A stretch of DNA of 64,000 nucleotides from Dyella monticola (GTDB taxonomy: Bacteria; Pseudomonadota; Gammaproteobacteria; Xanthomonadales; Rhodanobacteraceae), in the NCBI RefSeq assembly GCF_003363155.1, contig NZ_QRBE01000012.1, positions 1-64,000 of the forward strand, given 5' to 3'. Both the position numbers and the translations under genes were made by a program. Below, in pieces: positions 55,697-64,000 of the stretch. Below the pieces are notes generated by a model. That model saw only the letters and a list, made by a program, of their open reading frames with translations, made no database searches and had not been told where the DNA came from. The stretch's first letter is position 1, and each line of letters begins with the position of its first letter.

Positions 55697-57469
55697 ATGT
55701 CTAACCTGGCGAGCCGCCTTTGGTTATGGCCTGCATTTATGGCCATGGCCTTGGGCGCGCTCGTACAGCCTTGCCACGGTACGACCAAATCGTCCATCAC
55801 CGACCCTGCGGCGTTCCTTTCCCAAGCCGAAGCGCTGCACAGGAAAGATCACCCCCGCTTCGTGCAGATGCTGGCGCAGATTCATAGCGAGGCACCGCCC
55901 CTCACCGCACAAGAACAATGGCGCCTGCGCTATCTCGATGCATGGGAAACCATGTTCGAGGGGAATTACATCAAGTCCGAAGCACAGCTGCGCAATGTGA
56001 TTGATCACTCCGGCGACGCCGTGCTCATCGCAAAGGCCTCGGCATTGCTTCTTAGTAACTTGGGCGTCAATCAGCGCTACGAGGAGGCCTTCGCACTCGC
56101 CAACCACCTGACAAGTGAACTGCCGACGATCAATGATCCGGTAGCGCGCTACTCGGTGCTGATGAACCTCTCGCAGATACTGGATTTCGCGGGCCAGATC
56201 GACCTTGCCATCCACTACGCCCAGATGATGCAGGATGCCATGCCGCCCGGCGAATCGCCGTGCCTGCCCTATTCCATGCAGATTGCAGCGCTTTACAACG
56301 GGAAGCGCCTGACCTCGGCTAGCTCGATCCTCCAGCAAGGCATCGACGCCTGCGTAGGCGACCATCAACCTGTTATCACCAACAGCGCGCGGCTGGTGTT
56401 GAGCAATCTCTATTTAGATGAAAACCAACCAGCCAAGACGATTGCCTTACTCGACCAGGTTGAACCAAGTATCCAGCTCAATCACTACTATCCCCATATG
56501 CTTTCGTCGCTGGTACAACGCGCGGAGGCCTATGCCAAGCTCGGCGATGACGCGGATGCAAAGAAAGCCGCCCTCGCCGCCGTGGCGTTGGGTCACCCAG
56601 GCGAAATCAGCGAATGGCTGATGGTGGCCTATGACGTGTTGTACAAGATCGAGAAACAGCACGGCAATGCCGCGGCTGCACTCGATTATTACGAGCACTA
56701 TGCAAGCCAGGACAAGAGTTATTACAACGACATCAGTGCCAGGACCATGGCCTATGAAATGGCCCAACAACACGTGCTTGCGCAACAATTGGAGACGGAG
56801 AAGCTAAACAAGCAAAATAGCATTCTTCGCTTGCAGCAGGCGCTGTCTACCAAAGCCATGGAAACCAGCCGCCTGTACATCATCCTATTGCTGTTGTGCC
56901 TGGGATTCGTGGTGTTCTGGTTGCTGAAGCTCAAGCGCTCGCAGCTTCGGTTCAAGGAGCTGTCTTACCTGGATGGGCTCACCGGCATCTTCAATCATCA
57001 ACACTTCATCAGCGAGGCCGATCACGCCCTCCGCCTGCTGCAGAAAAAAACCGGCAGCGCCTGTCTGATCTTCATCGACCTGGATCATTTCAAGCAGGTC
57101 AACGACACGCACGGTCACGCCATCGGCGACACCGTACTCAAGCACACCATCACCATTTGCAAGCAGCATCTGCGCCCCACCGATTTGTTCGGTCGCCTGG
57201 GCGGTGAGGAATTTGGCATTCTTCTGCTCGAATGCTCGCGCGATCAGGCCATAGCTATCGCCGACCGCATCCGGCTTGCCATTGAAGCGACACCGGTGGA
57301 TGCCGAGGGAAGTATCATTACGTTTTCTGTTAGCGTGGGATTGGCCTCTACCGATACCTCTGGCTACGAATTGCAGCGCTTGTGCAGGGAAGCGGACGCC
57401 GCGCTCTATCGCGCCAAGCGCACTGGGCGCAATCGTGTGATTGTGCATGGTGAGTTGGTGGAAGCCTGA
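55697..57469 (+). CDS. TPR-GGDEF diguanylate cyclase with signal peptide and one membrane helix
   Basis: 590 residues. A signal peptide-like N-terminus (to about residue 28), a helical repeat domain of TPR type (about 35-365), a short coiled coil, one membrane helix (about 393-412; YIILLLLCLGFVVFWLL) and a C-terminal GGDEF domain. The active site is GGEEF (502-506), and RPTD (493-496), five residues upstream, is an intact inhibitory I-site; FIDLDHFKQVNDTHGH is complete. It is expected to make c-di-GMP in the cytosol in response to a periplasmic signal sensed by the TPR region. It lies 10 bp after the borosin precursor, so it is probably co-transcribed. Confidence 0.92.
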   Translation: MSNLASRLWLWPAFMAMALGALVQPCHGTTKSSITDPAAFLSQAEALHRKDHPRFVQMLAQIHSEAPPLTAQEQWRLRYLDAWETMFEGNYIKSEAQLRNVIDHSGDAVLIAKASALLLSNLGVNQRYEEAFALANHLTSELPTINDPVARYSVLMNLSQILDFAGQIDLAIHYAQMMQDAMPPGESPCLPYSMQIAALYNGKRLTSASSILQQGIDACVGDHQPVITNSARLVLSNLYLDENQPAKTIALLDQVEPSIQLNHYYPHMLSSLVQRAEAYAKLGDDADAKKAALAAVALGHPGEISEWLMVAYDVLYKIEKQHGNAAAALDYYEHYASQDKSYYNDISARTMAYEMAQQHVLAQQLETEKLNKQNSILRLQQALSTKAMETSRLYIILLLLCLGFVVFWLLKLKRSQLRFKELSYLDGLTGIFNHQHFISEADHALRLLQKKTGSACLIFIDLDHFKQVNDTHGHAIGDTVLKHTITICKQHLRPTDLFGRLGGEEFGILLLECSRDQAIAIADRIRLAIEATPVDAEGSIITFSVSVGLASTDTSGYELQRLCREADAALYRAKRTGRNRVIVHGELVEA

Positions 57470-57506
57470 GTCGACCAGTCGACCCTTCTCGTTACACTTG
57501 CCTCAC

Positions 57507-57625
57507 CGTCATTCCGGCGAAGGCCGGAATCCAGTTAAATATGGGTCTGAAGGACACAGCATTTTTTATCGTGAGTGCTTCGCACGACGTCATTAAACTG
57601 GATTCCGGCCTTCGCCGGAATGACG
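57507..57625. repeat. REP doublet (inverted pair)
   Basis: Two copies of a 32-33-nt element (CGTCATTCCGGCGAAGGCCG then GAATCCAGTTAA; 57507-57538 and, inverted, 57593-57625) face each other over a 54-nt spacer. They differ by one base in the TTAA end. Each copy holds its own palindrome (ATTCCGGC...GCCGGAAT), and together they form a large cruciform. This is typical of chromosomal REP/BIME repeats between converging genes. The third relative is at 35114-35143. Confidence 0.88.
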
Positions 57626-57667
57626 GTGGCGCAAGAGGAGCGTCTGCGTAACGTGCCGGACCGACGT

Positions 57668-59932
57668 TCATATATCCGGGTGATACACCTTCTCCACATG
57701 CCCTTTCAGTTCCTCCGGCCAGAAATACACCTGCCGCAGATTCCCAGTGGTATAGCGCTCGGCTTCGTCCTCGAAGTGCGGTGAATCGACGTGGCCACTT
57801 TCGCCACCTGCGGTGATCGCGCGCGCATGCACCTTGTCACCAAAGTCCACCACCGCCACGAAGCTGTTGCCGCTGGTGCCGTAATAGCGTTTGGTGCCAG
57901 GCCAACGGTGCGCACCGAACGACGCGAGCGAGCCCCAGCGCGATGAGGTGAACGGTACTGGGATGCTCGGCTTGGCATCATTGAAGGGCTGCACGATGTC
58001 GCTGGTGAGTCGTTGGAAGCGATTGACCTCGCCCCACGGCACGCCCCAGCTTCCGAAATCCTTCTCCAGGCGATCGGAGGCCGTTGCCAGCGCTTGCAGT
58101 CGCGCTTTCGCACCCGCTTTTTCGGCCATCCGGTCATACATCGACAAGCCCTCGGCGTTGTCGGCTTTGTCCAAGCTGTCCCATAGCGTGTCGCCCCAGA
58201 ACACGGCGAGCGTAGTCGGCATGGAAGCGATCCCCCAGCGATAGTCCCAGTTGCGCAGCATGGCGATCTGCCCCGCCAGTTTTTTCTTGAGCGGGTCGCT
58301 GGCCGGCAACGTGTCGTAGTCGTGCACGAGAATGGGAATCTGGCGCGCGAATTCCGGCAGGTAGGAATCAAACGCGAGCGTGATCAGCGACGCCATGGTG
58401 AAATTTTTCTGGCCGGTCAGCAGCATGGTCGCGTGAACGCCGCGCGGGTTTTCGCCGACGGTATCCATATAGCGCGGATAATCCTCGCGCTTGGGGCTGT
58501 AGGAGCCCGCGGCCGAATAAGGCCAGTCGTTGGTGTTCATTACCCAGCCATTGGGCGGATCGAGCACGTGCGGCAGATCGTTGAGGTCAGTCAGGCCCTT
58601 CCAATCGGTAGCCGGATTGCTGCCATCCACGGGCTTGGTGTAATCGAAACGATCGTCGCGCTTTGGAATGAACTGCGGATGCAGATAGGCGATCTCGCCC
58701 TTGTCGTCGGCAAAGATGGTGTTATTGGATGAATTGGCCTTCAGCTCCGCAACCTTCATATAGCTGGCGTAATCGCTCGCTTTAGTGCGTAGCCAGCTTT
58801 GCTCCAATGCTTCCATCGGTTTATTCATCAGAGCGATGGCGATCCACTTGCCATCCTGCACGCGCACGATCGGGCCGTGATGTGTGGCGTACACGGTAAA
58901 GCTGCGCTCGGCCATGCTGCCGTCGCTGTTGCGATAAGGCACACTGATCTGCCTTACCGTCACGGGACGAAGCTCGCTACCATAGCGATAGAAAAGCTTT
59001 CCGTCCTTGTGCACGATCGTTTCGGCGAACTCATCCACCGCGTCGGCCGTGGTGGACGTGTGCATCCACCCGATGTGCTTGTTGAAACCCTGATAGATGA
59101 AGAACTGCCCCCACGTCACGGCGCCATAGGCATCGAGCCCCGCGTCGCTGCTCATCTGCAGTTCCGAGCGGAAATAGAACGAGGTGTGCGGATTGATCCA
59201 CAGCAGCGCATGCCCATCGACAGTAAGTTTCGGCGCGATGGCAATGCCGTTCGAACCCGACGGCTCCGCCCAGCTCGAAGGTGTTTCGATACTCGCGACA
59301 GACTCCCCAGGATGTCCGTAGAACGCCTCCAATTTAGACAGCGATACGCGCTCGATGTCCCCGCCGATACTGCCTTCGCTAAAACTTAGCGCCATCCAGG
59401 GCTCGAAATGCGTGATCGCGCGCGGATGCGCGTCGGGGTGCGTAGCCAGATAGTCGTTCAAACCATCGGCCCACGCATTCATCAGCGCTTGCAGCCAGGC
59501 GGGGCTTCGCGTGTATTGCCGCCGCAGTTCGGCTGGATCAATAAACAGCCTCTGGCGCAGATCGCTCCAGATGGCTGAATCGCCGTCCGCCTTGGCGAGC
59601 CACCCTAGCGAGTTGAGATAATTGGTCTCGACACGGTTGAAGTCGTCTTCGGCCTGCGCGTAGGCCATACCGAATACGGCATCAGCATCGGTCTTGCCAT
59701 GCACGTGGGCAATGCCCCAGTCATCGCGCGTGATCGTCACGGCCTGCGCTTCGCTGCGCCAACGCGCTTGTTCCGGCGTAGTCGCCTGCGCGGCGCTGGC
59801 GACGCCAAGTGCAAACCCTATCGCCGCCACGACGGCGGAACGCGATAGAGGTAGGTGTTTTGCGTGGAGAAATCCCCGTCCGAAGCCCCTGGCGCCACTC
59901 TCTCGCATCGCTGCATTCCCCGCTCGCCCCAT
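57668..59932 (-). CDS. Penicillin acylase family (Ntn hydrolase) exported enzyme
   Basis: 754 residues. A signal sequence lies at about residues 30-50 (AVVAAIGFALGVASAAQATT). The family pattern VTITRDDWGIAHVHGKTDADAVFGMAYAQAEDDF is at about 65-98. Autocatalytic cleavage is expected before the Ser of GSNGIAIAP (around residue 228), which becomes the N-terminal nucleophile. NTNDWPYSA and FTSSRWGSLASFGAHRWPG follow the S45 pattern. It hydrolyses amides; known relatives act on beta-lactam side chains, acyl-homoserine lactones or lipopeptides. Substrate not deducible. It converges on the borosin-like operon. Confidence 0.88.
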   Translation of the reverse strand: MGRAGNAAMRESGARGFGRGFLHAKHLPLSRSAVVAAIGFALGVASAAQATTPEQARWRSEAQAVTITRDDWGIAHVHGKTDADAVFGMAYAQAEDDFNRVETNYLNSLGWLAKADGDSAIWSDLRQRLFIDPAELRRQYTRSPAWLQALMNAWADGLNDYLATHPDAHPRAITHFEPWMALSFSEGSIGGDIERVSLSKLEAFYGHPGESVASIETPSSWAEPSGSNGIAIAPKLTVDGHALLWINPHTSFYFRSELQMSSDAGLDAYGAVTWGQFFIYQGFNKHIGWMHTSTTADAVDEFAETIVHKDGKLFYRYGSELRPVTVRQISVPYRNSDGSMAERSFTVYATHHGPIVRVQDGKWIAIALMNKPMEALEQSWLRTKASDYASYMKVAELKANSSNNTIFADDKGEIAYLHPQFIPKRDDRFDYTKPVDGSNPATDWKGLTDLNDLPHVLDPPNGWVMNTNDWPYSAAGSYSPKREDYPRYMDTVGENPRGVHATMLLTGQKNFTMASLITLAFDSYLPEFARQIPILVHDYDTLPASDPLKKKLAGQIAMLRNWDYRWGIASMPTTLAVFWGDTLWDSLDKADNAEGLSMYDRMAEKAGAKARLQALATASDRLEKDFGSWGVPWGEVNRFQRLTSDIVQPFNDAKPSIPVPFTSSRWGSLASFGAHRWPGTKRYYGTSGNSFVAVVDFGDKVHARAITAGGESGHVDSPHFEDEAERYTTGNLRQVYFWPEELKGHVEKVYHPDI

Positions 59933-60048
59933 AACCCGATCATGGTAGCGAATGGGCCGCGCACCCGTAAGCTGACCTTTGGCCCATGGCCGCGTGCGAG
60001 GCCTTACGCGCGGCTACCCGGATTCACCTGAGCCGCAAAGCCGCAGCG

Positions 60049-61455
60049 TCATAGGGCTGAAGCGTGCTGCGCCCCGGTGACGCCTTCGGCACCAAACACG
60101 CGTTCCACACGCCTGCGCTCGCGTCGCACGAGCCCGGCGCGCTCGATCACATCGTGAAACGACTCGTCGGAGGAAGGATCACTGGTTGCCTCGCCGACGC
60201 TGAACCGCAAGGGATAAGGTCGCCCCGCGCCGTTCAATGCCTCCACCGCTTCGCCGATGCGCATCAGTGCGATAACACCGCCGGTGTGCTCATCTTGGGT
60301 GATGACGACGAATTCGTCGCTCTCGGTACGCGCAACCACATCCGCGGGCTCGAAACTGGTGCGAAGAACCCGCGCCATATCCTTCATCAGATGCGCGCTC
60401 GCTTCGTGCCCGAATTCATCGCTGATCGCCCGGACACCTTCAACGCTGAAGACGAGCAATGTCAGCGAAGCACCACTGCGCCGCGCCTCCAGGAACGACT
60501 GCTCTCCAAGCAGCACAAACCCGCGGTAATTGAGCACGCCGGTGAGTTCATCCGTGAGCGATAGCTCGCGTAGCGCCCGTTCCAATGCGTCGATGCGTCT
60601 TCCGAGCAGCGAAACAAGCGCTGCCAGGGCGGCCGCCATGATGGCGATGGTCAAACCCACTGCTACGGGCGCCGACAGCCAGCCGAGACTCGTCATCGCG
60701 GTACCGCACAGCATCAGCAGAAATGGCAGCAGCAAAGCGACGGGAAGTACCTTGCGCGCAAGCTGGCTGCCAAGCCCTCGCCCGACCAGCAAAGAGAAAT
60801 AACCATGTTGCGTGCGCCAACCTATCAGGCCAATGGCCAGCAAAACCATGCACGTCAGGGTGTGCGGCGACGTGCGCGTGGACATGCTTTGACCAAAAAG
60901 CTTTGCCGCATTGAAGCAATAACCGGAAACGATAATCAGCGTGTGCAAGGCAAGCAACGCGGTCAATGTCAAAACGGCGATACCTGACACCTTTTGCGAC
61001 GTCGTAGAAAGCAAAAGGCTAAGCCCCATCAGCAGAAGAAAAACCGCCGTCTGCACCGACATCAAGCCCGGCTGATCGCTGGTGGTATCGCCTACGATCA
61101 GCGTATCCAGCCCGGTAGGTCTGCCGCTGATGTGCTCATAGAGCGCTACGGTAGCAAGCAGCAGTACAAGCAGCGCCGTTGCACGTCCCGCCCAGACGCG
61201 CAGCGGTGTGGGTCGCGCCGATAGCCATGCCAGGCTCAGGGCACTCAGGAACATGCCCGATGCAGTATCGAATTTCATCAGATACCACCCCTGGGGATAC
61301 CACACGCGCGCACCCTTGATAAACCATGCGAAGAGTATCGCCACGGCGATCAGCGCCGACACCGCCACGCAGAGGGTTTGCAACAGCGAAAATCGCTGCA
61401 AGAGCACGGCATCAGACTGACTCGTCGGCAAAACGATCGGGTTGTTTGTTTTCAT
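60049..61455 (-). CDS. Membrane protein with degenerate GGDEF domain
   Basis: 468 residues. About eight membrane segments fill residues 25-285, in a layout like MASE-type sensors, then a GGDEF-like domain (295-460). It keeps SLTDELTGVLNYRGF but the signature is ESDEF (378-382), not GGDEF, and the first metal-binding block reads FSVEGVRAISDEFGH where active enzymes have DLDHFK-type residues. The I-site Arg is also missing. It is unlikely to make c-di-GMP, and may bind it or act structurally. Expressed alone. Confidence 0.8.
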   Translation of the reverse strand: MKTNNPIVLPTSQSDAVLLQRFSLLQTLCVAVSALIAVAILFAWFIKGARVWYPQGWYLMKFDTASGMFLSALSLAWLSARPTPLRVWAGRATALLVLLLATVALYEHISGRPTGLDTLIVGDTTSDQPGLMSVQTAVFLLLMGLSLLLSTTSQKVSGIAVLTLTALLALHTLIIVSGYCFNAAKLFGQSMSTRTSPHTLTCMVLLAIGLIGWRTQHGYFSLLVGRGLGSQLARKVLPVALLLPFLLMLCGTAMTSLGWLSAPVAVGLTIAIMAAALAALVSLLGRRIDALERALRELSLTDELTGVLNYRGFVLLGEQSFLEARRSGASLTLLVFSVEGVRAISDEFGHEASAHLMKDMARVLRTSFEPADVVARTESDEFVVITQDEHTGGVIALMRIGEAVEALNGAGRPYPLRFSVGEATSDPSSDESFHDVIERAGLVRRERRRVERVFGAEGVTGAQHASAL

Positions 61456-61677
61456 AGGAGCGGGACAGGTGGTGGGGCGGTATGTCCATCCGAACGCTCA
61501 AAAACTGCGATCCATCACACGTGTGCACCCCCGCAGAAGGGGTGGGCGCCAGCATACAACTACGCTTGCCACCTAAAATATTAGGTCTGTCACATGCGAA
61601 GACACCCGCGCACACGATGTGAAGACCGCGTATACACAGCCCGCGAGATGCCAGGTCGTCCGCGAGCACGCTTATCG

Positions 61678-62520
61678 CTAGCGTGCGTTCCGCAGCTCCT
61701 TCGCGTGATAGGCGATGTGCTCGCCGATGAAGCTTGCGATGAAATAATAGCTGTGGTCGTACCCATGCCGCATGCGCAGGCGCACCGGGTGCCCGACCGC
61801 TTCAGCGGCAGTGACAAGCAGCTCTGGCCGTAGCTGCGTCTGCAGGAATTCGTCCGCATCGCCCTGATCGATCAGCAGCGGAATTTTTTCGTTGGCCGTC
61901 TGCACCAGTTCGGTGGCGTCGTAGGCACGCCATAGCTCGCGATCCCGCCCCAGATACGCGGATAACGCCCTCTCGCCCCATGGTACGCGTGAAGGCGCGA
62001 CAATGGGTGCAAAGGCGGAAACGCTGCAATAACGGCCCGGATTCTTCAGCGCAATGGTCAACGCACCGTGGCCGCCCATGGAATGACCGCTGATGGCGCG
62101 GCGGTTCGTGACGGGAAAATTCTTCTCGATCAGCGCAGGCAATTCATGTGCGACGTAATCGTACATGCGGTAATGCCGTGACCATGGCGCCACCGTGGCA
62201 TCGACGTAAAACCCGGCGCCCTGCCCTAAGTCATACGTCGAATCATCCGCGACATTTCCGCCGCGCGGACTGGTATCGCACGCCACGATGGCCATGCCAT
62301 GCTCGGCGGCGTAGCGCTGCGCACCTGCTTTTGTGATGAAATTCTGTTCGGTACACGTAAGGCCCGATAGCCAATACAACACCGGAACCTTCTGCGTATC
62401 AGCTTGTGGTGGCAAATAGACGGCCAACCGCATCGCACCATCGACCGCATGCGATCGATGGCTGTACACATTCTGCCAACCGCCAAAACAGACCCGATGT
62501 TCGATGCGCTCCAGGTCCAT
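61678..62520 (-). CDS. fghA: S-formylglutathione hydrolase
   Basis: 280 residues. Esterase D family: YWLSGLTCTEQNFITKAG, SPRGGNVADD, nucleophile S147 in SGHSMGGHGAL, D223 in DQGDADEFL and H256 in GYDHSYYF. It hydrolyses S-formylglutathione to formate and glutathione, the second step of formaldehyde detoxification. Lies 3 bp downstream of the dehydrogenase, same strand. Confidence 0.96.
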   Translation of the reverse strand: MDLERIEHRVCFGGWQNVYSHRSHAVDGAMRLAVYLPPQADTQKVPVLYWLSGLTCTEQNFITKAGAQRYAAEHGMAIVACDTSPRGGNVADDSTYDLGQGAGFYVDATVAPWSRHYRMYDYVAHELPALIEKNFPVTNRRAISGHSMGGHGALTIALKNPGRYCSVSAFAPIVAPSRVPWGERALSAYLGRDRELWRAYDATELVQTANEKIPLLIDQGDADEFLQTQLRPELLVTAAEAVGHPVRLRMRHGYDHSYYFIASFIGEHIAYHAKELRNAR

Positions 62521-62523
62521 GTG

Positions 62524-63681
<1,158 letters not shown>

Positions 63682-63745
63682 TCATGCGTGGCGGTGATCG
63701 GAATACATAAAACTCCATGCGCGGTACAGCGGTACCCGAACGCGC

Positions 63746-64000
63746 TCAATAGAAGTTGGTGTGTTCGTCTGACGGCCTCTTTATGCAACGCCACAACTCC
63801 TCCGCGTAGGGCACAAGCCCAAACACGAAAATCAAGGCCAGAATGATGATGTACGCAACCGGCAACGGTTCACGCTTCCACGTCACATTGAACGAGGGCA
63901 CTTCTTCGCCAAACCCGAACAGCGCCAGAAATTGCCCCCAGTGCCGTGAAATCACTAATAGCACGGTTATCAACGGAACCATTTCCAGAAAGCTGTGAAT
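63746..64000 (-). CDS. C-terminal part of a membrane protein, truncated by window edge
   Basis: The frame continues past the right edge; 84 codons are visible. Two hydrophobic segments occur (VPLITVLLVISRHWGQFLAL and PVAYIIILALIFVFGLVPYA), separated by a polar stretch, then a charged tail (ELWRCIKRPSDEHTNFY). A start inside the window (63982) is possible but the upstream codons remain open. I do not recognise the family. Confidence 0.6.
   Translation of the reverse strand: MHSFLEMVPLITVLLVISRHWGQFLALFGFGEEVPSFNVTWKREPLPVAYIIILALIFVFGLVPYAEELWRCIKRPSDEHTNFY

Overview
The window is a high-GC bacterial chromosome segment with tightly packed genes, many ATGA-type overlaps and few mobile features. 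The gene set points to a gammaproteobacterium of the Xanthomonadales (Rhodanobacteraceae or Xanthomonadaceae type, for example a Dyella- or Luteibacter-like soil organism). The clues are the glgA-glgB-treZ-malQ-treY-glgX cluster, clusters of small KGG/BON/DUF stress proteins, DUF2934, an M61 peptidase and glutathione-dependent formaldehyde oxidation. This placement is inference; no rRNA is present, and I saw no tRNA, CRISPR array, insertion sequence or prophage.

Layout. 1-8603 (minus): the first 2867 codons or more of a giant filamentous-haemagglutinin-type secreted adhesin built of MBG/YDG repeats, including a recent 780-bp in-frame duplication. 9096-12164: an orphan OmpR-type regulator, a 3-methyladenine DNA glycosylase and thiM-thiE. 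12512-18190: a small Lys/His-rich protein, a pyruvate-oxidase-like ThDP enzyme, a membrane protein and a two-subunit GMC (gluconate-dehydrogenase-like) oxidoreductase. 18295-21779 (minus): an alpha/beta hydrolase and a large MscS channel. 22191-35068: a glycogen/trehalose operon that makes glycogen (GlgA, GlgB), debranches it (GlgX), rearranges maltooligosaccharides (MalQ) and converts them to trehalose (TreY, TreZ). It has small genes embedded in it and no glgC in the window. 35175-50468: a general-stress and signalling island with BrkB, DUF3309, a glycine-zipper protein, an unusual CMD/AhpD-like histidine kinase with a single-domain response regulator, PA2169-type, three KGG, two BON, DUF4142 and DUF2501 proteins, a sigma-54 regulator whose phosphoacceptor Asp is Glu, a hybrid kinase and a UdgX-type uracil-DNA glycosylase. 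50616-54077: a FUSC transporter and an M61 peptidase.

54364-57469 is the most interesting part: a compact operon encoding a borosin-type alpha-N-methyltransferase, a separate 98-residue candidate precursor whose N-terminal half resembles the SonA leader, and, 10 bp further on, a TPR-GGDEF diguanylate cyclase. This is a probable split borosin RiPP system with an atypical acidic, proline-rich tail in place of a hydrophobic core, possibly linked to c-di-GMP signalling. Downstream come a REP doublet, a penicillin-acylase family enzyme, a membrane protein with a degenerate GGDEF domain, the formaldehyde detoxification pair fghA/frmA and a truncated membrane protein at the right edge.
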